From: a virus
IMG/VR virus record: IMGVR_UViG_3300028572_000010
Location: 62,001 to 126,000 of that record
Reading direction: 5' to 3' (one strand)
DNA length: 64,000 nt
Positions within the stretch are counted from its first letter, which is position 1. Every line of letters starts with the position of its first letter. Position numbers and translations under genes: made by a program. Under the pieces are notes generated by a model. The model was not told the origin of the DNA. It searched no databases and worked only from the letters and a program-made list of their open reading frames with translations. This document shows, piece after piece, positions 1-7,741 of this stretch.

Positions 1-1
1 G

Positions 2-160
2 GTAACTGTTCAAGATAAGAATAAGGCACAGATTTTTGCTAGTATAGGTAATCAATTCTGGGAAGAGTTTAAAGATAAGGTAGTTAATATAAAGATCACT
101 ATCAATGTAGCTAATGCATTTGGAACTATGCCTTCAGAGTTGATCTATGTAGCTAGATGA
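2..160 (+). CDS. 3' end of an unknown gene, truncated by the window edge
   Basis: An open frame runs from base 2 to a TGA at 158-160 and gives the last 52 residues of a protein that begins outside the window. The end reads KITINVANAFGTMPSELIYV, then AR and the stop. It lies one base upstream of the next gene on the same strand and heads the tail operon, so a virion (neck or tail-completion) role is likely by context only. No family recognised. Confidence 0.6.
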   Translation, partial: VTVQDKNKAQIFASIGNQFWEEFKDKVVNIKITINVANAFGTMPSELIYVAR

Positions 161-161
161 T

Positions 162-464
162 ATGGCTGAATACGATAAGATAGTAGATAATGCTAAAAGT
201 GGACCTACCACTAATCAAATACTAGGTGATAAGAAGTTTGCATTGAACTTAAGGCAGTGGTGTTGTGAGAAGAAGATTAAATCATCATTAAAGAGACTGT
301 CTGGTAGTAAGGTTGTGGCTCAGGATCAAATACAGAAAATGATTCACGATAAGATAATGAATAATCCTAACCTATTTATGAGTGGTAGAAGTAAGGGGAA
401 AACTGCCTGGAATATTACTAAAGAATACTACGATAAATTTACTAGACTAAATGTTAAACACTAA
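162..464 (+). CDS. hypothetical protein, 100 aa
   Basis: Small basic protein that begins one base after the preceding stop and overlaps the next gene by 14 bp. It is rich in Lys and Asn with no membrane segment or recognisable motif. The tight packing with flanking structural genes argues that it is a real gene. By position, upstream of the sheath, it could be a neck or tail-completion component; that is inference from order, not from sequence. Confidence 0.55.
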   Translation: MAEYDKIVDNAKSGPTTNQILGDKKFALNLRQWCCEKKIKSSLKRLSGSKVVAQDQIQKMIHDKIMNNPNLFMSGRSKGKTAWNITKEYYDKFTRLNVKH

Positions 465-1251
465 TCCATTCATTAATATACAATTAAGTATAGTTGGAAA
501 TGTCATTACGGTACAATATGACATTGACCCTTTATTTAATGGCAGGGCACCTTATACTTTTGAACTACTAGCATTTGAAGATGAATCATTTAAAACTACA
601 CTATATTGTATCCCTAGTACTACTTTCTTTGTAATAGATAATACTAATATTAGGCAGAATCAACTACCTGGATTCTTCTACAAACTAAGGTTAACAGATT
701 TAAATAAGAAATGTTATTATAGCAATTTCTTTGGCTGGCATCCTTCAGATTCAGTAACTCAACATCACTATCTATTAGCTTCGGAAATTACTAGAAGGGA
801 ACAGGTAAGATTTAACTATGCTGGACTATATGTTTACTTATTAAAGCGAAAGAACTATGCGACTGACTGTATAGCAGAAACAGATCCTATAACTGGGGAA
901 CCTATGCTAGATACAGTTAAGACTTTCGGTACTGGTGTGGTAGGTGGATATTATGAACCAGTATTGACTAGGATAAGTATTGAGAACAGGGAAGTTAAAG
1001 AAGATTATGATGCTGCGGGTCGAGGGACACAATTTTCAGAAATGTTGTTAATTAGAAGTGCAGGGTTCCCATATATAGATCAACATGATATAATAGTAAT
1101 GAGAGATGGTAAGAGATTCATAGTAATAGACCCGGCAAATAAATACTTTCCTGGTACTACTATGATATTACTACAATCTCCTACACTAAGATTAATACCA
1201 AGTACTGATACTACACAAAGCATTCAAGTTCCTCCATTTCCAGTTCTATGA
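451..1251 (+). CDS. putative structural protein (neck/tail region), 266 aa
   Basis: Beta-rich protein without signal peptide. The N-terminal part (about residues 1-95) looks like an Ig-like or other beta-sandwich segment (QLSIVGNVITVQYDIDPLFN). A central part has DPITGEP and a Gly-rich VVGGYYEP. A tail segment carries IVMRDGKRFIVIDP, which resembles head-tail completion proteins. It shares a 4-bp ATGA overlap with the next gene, implying translational coupling. Role inferred from its place before the sheath; family not recognised. Confidence 0.55.
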   Translation: MLNTNPFINIQLSIVGNVITVQYDIDPLFNGRAPYTFELLAFEDESFKTTLYCIPSTTFFVIDNTNIRQNQLPGFFYKLRLTDLNKKCYYSNFFGWHPSDSVTQHHYLLASEITRREQVRFNYAGLYVYLLKRKNYATDCIAETDPITGEPMLDTVKTFGTGVVGGYYEPVLTRISIENREVKEDYDAAGRGTQFSEMLLIRSAGFPYIDQHDIIVMRDGKRFIVIDPANKYFPGTTMILLQSPTLRLIPSTDTTQSIQVPPFPVL

Positions 1252-1931
1252 GCTACAATATTACCTCAACTGCACTTACCCCTAGTCAAAGACATGGACT
1301 TGAAGTATGTGAACATGATAGATTATTTTTAAATACTATCACCATACCTAGAATAGTATATGAAATAATAAAGAGGTATATGCTCACTAATAAACCTTGT
1401 GATGTAGGTGTCAGGCTAGCTCAAAAATATAGTGCGATAGAAGCTGAGAGTGACATTCTATTAGCTATTGGTTATGATTGGAAACCTAAGACGATGAGTA
1501 AGGTTCCAGCTATCTATGTTCAAAGAGGTGAGGCAGATTTTCAGGCCAAAGTACTGAGACAGGCTATAGCAGGTAATCAACCAGATGGATTAGAGATTAG
1601 AGATGTATTTGTTAAATTACCAGTCATCATTACTTGTGTAGCAGCCGAACCAGTAGAGGTAGTTGAAAACTTAGCTGAATACGTTAAACAACCACTATTA
1701 TATTTTAGACGTACTATTCAACAAGATTTCGGTATTAGAACATTTGAACTAGAAAAGATGTCAGCTCCTGAACTCTTAAAAGAAGGTAAAAACAACTTTT
1801 CCATCCAATTAATGCTTAATGTAACTTATAATGATAGTTGGTCTATTACTAGAAACTCACTGAAAATGAAGCATATATCTATTGAGATTTATAATGCAGT
1901 GCAGGACTTAATAGAAGAGATTTCGTTATAA
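1248..1931 (+). CDS. putative tail terminator/neck protein, 227 aa
   Basis: ATGA overlap with the preceding gene. Soluble alpha/beta protein immediately upstream of the sheath, the usual place of tail-terminator or neck proteins in contractile phages. No catalytic motif is visible. The family cannot be named from sequence; it could equally be a head-tail connector. After its stop there are 80 bp without a gene (1932-2011), very AT-rich, which may hold a promoter for the sheath/tube genes, but no convincing -35/-10 pair was found there. Confidence 0.5.
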   Translation: MSYNITSTALTPSQRHGLEVCEHDRLFLNTITIPRIVYEIIKRYMLTNKPCDVGVRLAQKYSAIEAESDILLAIGYDWKPKTMSKVPAIYVQRGEADFQAKVLRQAIAGNQPDGLEIRDVFVKLPVIITCVAAEPVEVVENLAEYVKQPLLYFRRTIQQDFGIRTFELEKMSAPELLKEGKNNFSIQLMLNVTYNDSWSITRNSLKMKHISIEIYNAVQDLIEEISL

Positions 1932-2011
1932 AAAGTAGTTGCCTAAGCCAGTATAACAAGATAATATTATAGTAAGACATTTAAGTAATCTAACAAGAGA
2001 TAAATAATTTT

Positions 2012-3670
2012 ATGGCATATACAGTCCCCCAACTACAGATTAGTCAGCAATTTACTAATACGCCAACTTCTGTAGTAAGCCCACTTTCTGCCTTGATAAT
2101 TGGTCCCGCTTACACTAATAATTCTATTACTGCTGTAGCTCTGGGTACTGCTGGTACTGGTTACACAGCCCCAGTAGTTGCAGTAACTGATTCAACCGGT
2201 TCTGGTGCTGGTGCAATTATTACAGCTAATTGTGTTCCAGTAGGTGCAATTACTGCTGTAGCTCTGGGTACTGCTGGTTCTTTGTATACTCTTCCACCTA
2301 TAGTTTCAATTGCTGATCCTACTGGTTATGGTGCAGTAATCACATCAAATTTAAGTGGTAATGCAGTTGGTTCATATACTGTAGTTTCTGGTGGATTTAA
2401 TTATACTTCTCCAGTTATCACAGTAACTAATGCTCCTGGAGATTCTACTGGGCATAACGCTGTTCCTGGTGCTGCAACTCTATCTACTGGTGCTATTACT
2501 AGTTATACTGTTGTAAATGGTGGTAATAGTTATCTTACACCAGTTCTGGTGGTTACTGATTCTAATGGTAGTGGTGTAAATGCAGTTCCTGGCACTGTTA
2601 CTATAAGTTCTTCACCTGTTCTTAATACTGCTTATAGTTCTGCTATTGGCTCGGTCAACACAATAACAGATATCGAAAATTTGTTTGGTAATCCTACTGC
2701 TAATCCTAGTGCAAATCCTTTAGCTTATGGTCTTTATTGTGCAGTATTAAATAGTAATAACAATACTGTTTATTATGGTGCAGTTCCTACTAATAACTTG
2801 GCTGGCTACAATGCTATTTTAGCCTTGGCTGCTAAATCAAATAATTACTATGGTATTGTACCGTTAACTAATGATGCAACTATTTCTGGAATCAGTGCTG
2901 CCGTTATTAGTCATATAAACTCTATGAGTACACCAGCCAATGCTAAATGGCGTACTTGTTGGTTGTCTCCCTCACTTTCTGGTATTGGTAGTTTACAAAC
3001 ACAAATTAATGCATATATTGCAGCTCTTCCAGACGGATTAGCTGAGAATATTAACATTAATACTGGTCCTCGTAGAATACACTATGTTTTCCCTGATACT
3101 TATTATATTGGACCTAGTACTAATGTTTCTGGATATTACTTAGCTGCTTCATTAGCTGCTACGAGGTCTGGTGCTGCTCCTAATCAGAGTTTAACCAATA
3201 CTCAGGTTCTTGGACCTTACTATCTAGATAAACCTTTGTCTACTTTTACTGATACACAACTCAATCAATTAGCTGCGGCTGGTGTCTGGATTGTAACACA
3301 GGTAGGTAAAGGTGCTACAGCCTATACTAGACAGCAATTAACTGGTGATAATACTAATCTTAATTTCTCAGAAGATAGTATTACAGCTAACGTAGATAGT
3401 ATTAGCTATGCACTACAAGCTGCTCTAACTCCATTCATAGGTATTTACAACATTACACCAGCTACGGTTCTTGGAGTTAAAGCTGCTATCAATTCAGTAT
3501 TGCAATTTTACATGTTGGAAACCTTTACTGAAAGAGCTGGTAATCAATTAATCGGATATACTATTAATAGTATTCAGCAAGACCCAACTTATCTAGACCA
3601 GATTGATATTGTAGTTACATTGCAGGTTCCATACCCAATGAACTTTATCACCTTGTCTCTGAGTGTTTAA
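2012..3670 (+). CDS. tail sheath protein, 552 aa
   Basis: Contractile sheath subunit. The C-terminal 200 residues fit the sheath family: LGPYYLDKPLSTFTDTQLNQ, then a VWIVTQVGKG segment and a final PYPMNFITLSLSV strand typical of sheath C-termini. Residues about 30-210 are an insertion of about four Gly-rich repeats of the form ITAVALGTAGTGYTAPVVAV, probably a surface domain. It overlaps the next small gene by one base (TAATG) and is followed closely by the tail tube gene, the classical order. Length is in the usual sheath range. Confidence 0.85.
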   Translation: MAYTVPQLQISQQFTNTPTSVVSPLSALIIGPAYTNNSITAVALGTAGTGYTAPVVAVTDSTGSGAGAIITANCVPVGAITAVALGTAGSLYTLPPIVSIADPTGYGAVITSNLSGNAVGSYTVVSGGFNYTSPVITVTNAPGDSTGHNAVPGAATLSTGAITSYTVVNGGNSYLTPVLVVTDSNGSGVNAVPGTVTISSSPVLNTAYSSAIGSVNTITDIENLFGNPTANPSANPLAYGLYCAVLNSNNNTVYYGAVPTNNLAGYNAILALAAKSNNYYGIVPLTNDATISGISAAVISHINSMSTPANAKWRTCWLSPSLSGIGSLQTQINAYIAALPDGLAENININTGPRRIHYVFPDTYYIGPSTNVSGYYLAASLAATRSGAAPNQSLTNTQVLGPYYLDKPLSTFTDTQLNQLAAAGVWIVTQVGKGATAYTRQQLTGDNTNLNFSEDSITANVDSISYALQAALTPFIGIYNITPATVLGVKAAINSVLQFYMLETFTERAGNQLIGYTINSIQQDPTYLDQIDIVVTLQVPYPMNFITLSLSV

Positions 3671-3870
3671 TGAGAATTTTAGTAGCAGGTGGGCTTAAAA
3701 ACCCAGTATTACTAGATACAACTGAGGCCACAGCATTATTGATAGCTGATGACGAAGGCAGACCAAACGTAATCTATAAAATTCAAGATACTGGTAAAGG
3801 TTGGATAAGATTTACTAAAGGTGAAGATAAGAATTTTAGTGAAGTAGCAGCTGATTTAGGCTTAATTTAA
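3670..3870 (+). CDS. hypothetical protein between sheath and tube, 66 aa
   Basis: Starts on the sheath stop (TAATG overlap), so translation is probably coupled. Small acidic/mixed protein containing IADDEGRPNVIYKIQDTG and GWIRFTKGEDKNF. No known motif. Could be a small tail accessory protein; nothing more can be supported. Confidence 0.55.
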   Translation: MRILVAGGLKNPVLLDTTEATALLIADDEGRPNVIYKIQDTGKGWIRFTKGEDKNFSEVAADLGLI

Positions 3871-3895
3871 CAAAATATTTACAGGATAATAATAT

Positions 3896-4432
3896 ATGGC
3901 AACAAACCAAGACATCTTTGGCAAGCCACAATTTGGAATCACCCATCCAATTACAGCTGACCAGATTTATATACAATGGGAAGGTGTGGATGGTAGTTTT
4001 GATGATATTTATCAAGCTACTAATGTGCAGCTTCAATATCAGCAATCAGTGTCTCGTAGATACACACTTTCTAGCCAACAGAATCAAGCAGTTATAATTC
4101 CAGGTCGTCCTATAGGTACCATGACGATTGGCCGTTTATTTGTTGGTACTCAGCAAGATATTTTTACTACATTGCTAGGTTGGAATGTCTGTTTAAACCC
4201 AGCAACCATTCATATTAATCTTAGTGGTGCAAATGCTACTGATTGTTCTACTTCTACTGGTGCTTTTCAATTAGCTGGTTGTTACGTCACTGCTTACTCA
4301 TTCCAAGGTAACGCTGATGACCTACAAGTAGTTGATAATATTACTATTGAATTCTTGCAACTACTTACATCTGGCTGGTCTCCTATTAATGTTTCCCAAG
4401 ATCCTAACTTTCCTCCTACTGGTCCTAGCTAA
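3896..4432 (+). CDS. tail tube protein, 178 aa
   Basis: Size, all-beta character and position just after the sheath fit the contractile tail tube (Hcp/gp19-like fold). It has a PITADQIYIQWEGVDGSFDD segment, an IPGRPIGTMTIGRLFVG loop and a C-terminal DDLQVVDNITIEFLQLLTSG strand. The start is ATG after AATAATAT with no Shine-Dalgarno. A strong hairpin follows, so sheath and tube may form a highly expressed subunit of the operon. Assignment rests on fold-like features and gene order. Confidence 0.75.
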   Translation: MATNQDIFGKPQFGITHPITADQIYIQWEGVDGSFDDIYQATNVQLQYQQSVSRRYTLSSQQNQAVIIPGRPIGTMTIGRLFVGTQQDIFTTLLGWNVCLNPATIHINLSGANATDCSTSTGAFQLAGCYVTAYSFQGNADDLQVVDNITIEFLQLLTSGWSPINVSQDPNFPPTGPS

Positions 4433-4451
4433 TAATAAGAAATTTGACAAC

Positions 4452-4497
4452 AACCTAGTTTGGCTTTATCCTTTAATAGCTAAACTAGGTTTTATCA
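4452..4497 (+). terminator. intrinsic terminator after the tail tube gene
   Basis: A perfect 10-bp stem (AACCTAGTTT at 4452-4461 with AAACTAGGTT at 4482-4491) is followed by TTATCATTT. It lies between the tube gene and the spike gene and could tune sheath/tube mRNA against the downstream baseplate genes. Confidence 0.7.
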
Positions 4498-4500
4498 TTT

Positions 4501-6843
4501 ATGTCTCTAAGTCAACAAGAACTGAGTAAAAATTTCGCCCCCTATCTTAATAGTGATATTTTTAATGCCACTGTAGTTAGTTGTGATCCGGCTACTCATT
4601 GTATAATTGTCTCTCCTGATGGTGAGTCTGGATTTATGACTTATCAAGCACATCCCCTTTGTGCTACTTACAGTGCAGCTATGGGATTTAATGAAACTAT
4701 CTTACCTGGAGTTGGTTCTAGAGTATTGTGTCAAGGTAGAAGTGGTGATAGTACAATATTAATTGGCACTATTCCTAGTCCTGAATCCAATGGTGTTTTA
4801 GCTTCCTCAGTTTTAGCTAATAAAGCAATCCTGGCTAGTAGGGAGCCGGTACATGATTCAGTTCATAAAACTGGTTATGCCTCTCATATAACTAAAGGTG
4901 CAGTATTAAATAATAATCTACCTACTGATACTGTGCAGGGTGAGAAAGTTATTGCCAATGAATTTGGTGTAATGATGGGTTTATTTAAGTTATTTGCTAA
5001 TCTCAAAGCTTCTGAACTATCACAAATTCAATGTCACTTTCTGGATGATTTGGTTAGAATTATTAGTCATAACTTTCAACATTATACAGCTTTGGGTGAG
5101 TTAAGAGTATTTCATGATGGACAAGGAATCCATCTTGAAATTGGCGCTACTCATGATCCAGATGAAAGTATGGGGAATTCCGTCAATCCTGCTATATCAC
5201 CTACCGATCCACAAACCGAATCTAATTTATCAAGATTCTATAAATTATCTTCTGACCAATTAAATATGTTGGAAAGAATGAAAGTATTTGTAGGTAAATT
5301 AGGGCAATTTGTGAACTTTTTAATAGTTAAACCTGCTAATATACCTCACACTTTGGACGGAACTGTACCTAAAACACCAGATACCGGTTTGCTACAAGTT
5401 AAAGCAGGATTAGACGGTACACTCATTCTTAGAAGTGCCAATGGTATATATTTGGAGAAAACTGATTGGATTAGAGTACCACATAGAATTAGAACTCCAG
5501 AAGACCCTACTGGTGATGCTGGTGATCTATTAGATTATCCTACTACCGAAGATTATACATTTACTGATACTTATACTGCACTAGATGCAAATTACAATGA
5601 CACAGCTTTTCTTTATTATCTACAGCTGAAAGATTATCTAGCTTATATCAATGAAGAGATAGGTTATGCTAATTTTAAAGCCCAGACCAAGGATTTCTAT
5701 GTTAATGATGATATTACTAAAGAGACAGAGTTAAATAATATCACCTTTGTAGATCCATTAACTGGTTCTAGTTTTAAAAAGAATAAGAGTTGCATAGCTT
5801 TAATGAAGAATGGTGGAATAAGTCTTTCTGATAGTTGGGGTAGTGCTATTAATATGGAAGGTGGCAACATCTATATTCAACCAGCCAAGGATTTAATAGT
5901 TCAACCTAATCGAAATATTATAGGTAAGGTTGGTGGTAATATAAGTATTGCAGCTCAACAAGATATAGATTTAAGCAGTACTTCTGGTGGTATGAGAGTA
6001 AAGACAAACTTGGCACAATATCTATATAGTAGCCAAGGCGGGATAGTATTACATACAGATGGTCAGGACTTTACCAACAATGTATCTACTTATCCTAACT
6101 CAACTGTAATATCTAGTGTATCTGGTATTGTAATAAATGCTCCCAATTCATCAATAAGTGCTAACGCTAGTCAAATAGGATTAAATGCCAGCAATTCACT
6201 CATAGCTACTTCTCCGGACGCAATTATTCAAACTACCAATGATCTACTACTATTAAGTGATCAAAGCTTATATCTATCTAGTAATGTAACTGGTGTATTT
6301 GCAGACCAGGAAATAATAAGCTTTAGTAATGGGTCAAATGTAATGATAGGATTGTCTCAAAGTTTAGTTGGTATTAAAGGACAATACTTTGGGGCAGCTA
6401 ACTTTGGTGGTGGAGAAATTCCAGTAGAAGGATTATTACCTCAATCTAACAAGTTCATAACCCAGGTACAAGCAGTGGTAACTCAATTAGAGGCTACAAA
6501 CACAGCTAAACTACTAGATGTATTTAGCACTCCTACACAATACAATACTATCAAATTTCAATTTCTACCTAGCAGTTATTATGAGTTGGAAGCTTCTGAT
6601 GTTATTCCTCAAACCGTATCCCAGCAAATTGATGCCTTGTTAAATGAAAACTTAAATAATTGGATTGAAACCCCGGTAAATAATACTTATCCTTATCCAG
6701 GTAATGATAATGCTCAAACCTATATCACCATACCTTTAAGTAATATATCAAATACCGATCTAGCAAACAAAGCAGTGGGATTAATCTCCCAAGAACAACC
6801 TTTCGCCGTTAAAAATATATTCACAGATTATAAATCATTTTAA
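4501..6843 (+). CDS. baseplate central spike / OB-fold tail protein, 780 aa
   Basis: The N-terminal ~100 residues look like the OB-fold of gp5/gpV/VgrG spike proteins (FNATVVSCDPATHCIIVSPD, then a GVGSRVLCQGRSGDSTILIG turn). The middle is charged and alpha/beta. Residues about 450-620 form a repetitive beta-strand region rich in Ser, Asn and Gly (SGIVINAPNSSISANASQIG) suggesting a trimeric beta-helix needle. No lysozyme motif is evident. It lies between tube and chaperone genes, a common place for baseplate or spike genes. The exact ortholog is not determined. Confidence 0.65.
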   Translation: MSLSQQELSKNFAPYLNSDIFNATVVSCDPATHCIIVSPDGESGFMTYQAHPLCATYSAAMGFNETILPGVGSRVLCQGRSGDSTILIGTIPSPESNGVLASSVLANKAILASREPVHDSVHKTGYASHITKGAVLNNNLPTDTVQGEKVIANEFGVMMGLFKLFANLKASELSQIQCHFLDDLVRIISHNFQHYTALGELRVFHDGQGIHLEIGATHDPDESMGNSVNPAISPTDPQTESNLSRFYKLSSDQLNMLERMKVFVGKLGQFVNFLIVKPANIPHTLDGTVPKTPDTGLLQVKAGLDGTLILRSANGIYLEKTDWIRVPHRIRTPEDPTGDAGDLLDYPTTEDYTFTDTYTALDANYNDTAFLYYLQLKDYLAYINEEIGYANFKAQTKDFYVNDDITKETELNNITFVDPLTGSSFKKNKSCIALMKNGGISLSDSWGSAINMEGGNIYIQPAKDLIVQPNRNIIGKVGGNISIAAQQDIDLSSTSGGMRVKTNLAQYLYSSQGGIVLHTDGQDFTNNVSTYPNSTVISSVSGIVINAPNSSISANASQIGLNASNSLIATSPDAIIQTTNDLLLLSDQSLYLSSNVTGVFADQEIISFSNGSNVMIGLSQSLVGIKGQYFGAANFGGGEIPVEGLLPQSNKFITQVQAVVTQLEATNTAKLLDVFSTPTQYNTIKFQFLPSSYYELEASDVIPQTVSQQIDALLNENLNNWIETPVNNTYPYPGNDNAQTYITIPLSNISNTDLANKAVGLISQEQPFAVKNIFTDYKSF

Positions 6844-6845
6844 AT

Positions 6846-7346
6846 ATGGAAGACCTAATATTACCTAATACACAGACAGATCAATTAAAAGAAGTAAAAG
6901 AGAAGTTAACTGAAGCGGAGAAGGAGCAATTCTTTAAAGCTTTCTTAGCAGATAAACCTTATGTAGCAGAGGAAACTCTTTTTAATGGAAAACTAACAGC
7001 CAAGTTTAAGACATTGAATATGGCTGAAAGCAATCTAGTCATGCTACAAATGCAACTAGACAAAGAAAATGGTACAGCCAAGGATAATGATGCTTACCTT
7101 ATTAAAGTTATTCAATATAGAATAGCAGCTAGTTTAATAGAATTAGATAAAAAGCCATTTAACGCTGGTATAAATGAAACCAGCAATCCAACTGACCTTA
7201 AAACTGGCACAACTTATTTGATTGAAAAACTCAAGATAATGGATAACTGGCCTACTTTCAAAATTAGTGGTATAACAGCAGCTTTCCAGAGCTTTGAGAA
7301 GAAAGTCAGGGCATTGACTGAGGAAAGTTTCAAAGAAAATTTTTAA
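6846..7346 (+). CDS. tail assembly chaperone (gpG-like), 166 aa
   Basis: Acidic, helix-rich protein directly upstream of a second short frame and the tape measure, matching the G/GT arrangement of tailed phages. The frame ends in GAA AAT TTT TAA. The A AAT TTT heptamer at 7337-7343 is in the correct phase for -1 slippage, which would fuse this protein to the next frame. The protein is expected to bind the tape measure and help tube polymerisation. It starts at ATG after TAAAT, with no Shine-Dalgarno. Confidence 0.7.
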   Translation: MEDLILPNTQTDQLKEVKEKLTEAEKEQFFKAFLADKPYVAEETLFNGKLTAKFKTLNMAESNLVMLQMQLDKENGTAKDNDAYLIKVIQYRIAASLIELDKKPFNAGINETSNPTDLKTGTTYLIEKLKIMDNWPTFKISGITAAFQSFEKKVRALTEESFKENF

Positions 7347-7391
7347 ATAGCCGTCGCGCCATAGCTATAACTAGAGGGTATGTTGGCGGCT
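7337..7391 (+). promoter_or_regulatory. programmed -1 frameshift site with downstream hairpin
   Basis: The in-phase slippery heptamer A AAT TTT (7337-7343) immediately precedes the zero-frame stop TAA (7344-7346). A hairpin can form 5 nt downstream: AGCCG at 7349-7353 pairs with CGGCT at 7387-7391, with an alternative CGCCA/TGGCG pairing inside. The -1 frame from 7343 is open through to 7741. Spacing and geometry match known phage tail-chaperone frameshift signals. Confidence 0.7.
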
Positions 7392-7741
7392 TGACTAGTT
7401 TTGAATATCCCATGCCGTTTAGCCGGCTTAGGGAGGATTACCTAGTAAATTATCTAGAAAATCAAGTAGTGGCTGAATTGTTAAAGGTTCAGGCATTAAT
7501 GTTGTCTAGTCTTCTCCCTCTTTCAGGTAAATCCAAAGATATAGCTAAGAATGTGTTTGATAAGTATGAAGCTTATTGTGGAATAGTTTTGCCCAACAAC
7601 AAAAAATTGGCTAATATTAAGGATATACCTAAGACTGAAATTAAAGCAATCAAAGATAACTTGGCAGCTATGAAGAAGTTAATGCAGCAACCTAAAGCAG
7701 TAACTAATAAGAAGTTAACAAAGAAACCTCCTAAACCTTAA
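7343..7741 (+). CDS. frameshift extension of the tail assembly chaperone (T-like part)
   Basis: Read as the -1 frame continuation of the upstream chaperone, this adds 132 residues to give a fusion of about 298 aa. The only independent initiation candidate is a TTG at 7391 with no ribosome-binding site, while the frame is open back to the slip site, so the fusion reading is preferred. The region is helical and Lys-rich at its end (KKLTKKPPKP). Its stop overlaps the tape-measure ATG at 7741 (TAATG). Confidence 0.7.
   Translation, partial: LNSRRAIAITRGYVGGLTSFEYPMPFSRLREDYLVNYLENQVVAELLKVQALMLSSLLPLSGKSKDIAKNVFDKYEAYCGIVLPNNKKLANIKDIPKTEIKAIKDNLAAMKKLMQQPKAVTNKKLTKKPPKP

Noticed and set aside
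7391-7741. Independent gene starting at TTG 7391
   Set aside because: No ribosome-binding site or ATG near the start, while a -1 shift at 7337-7343 connects the frame to the upstream chaperone without any stop.
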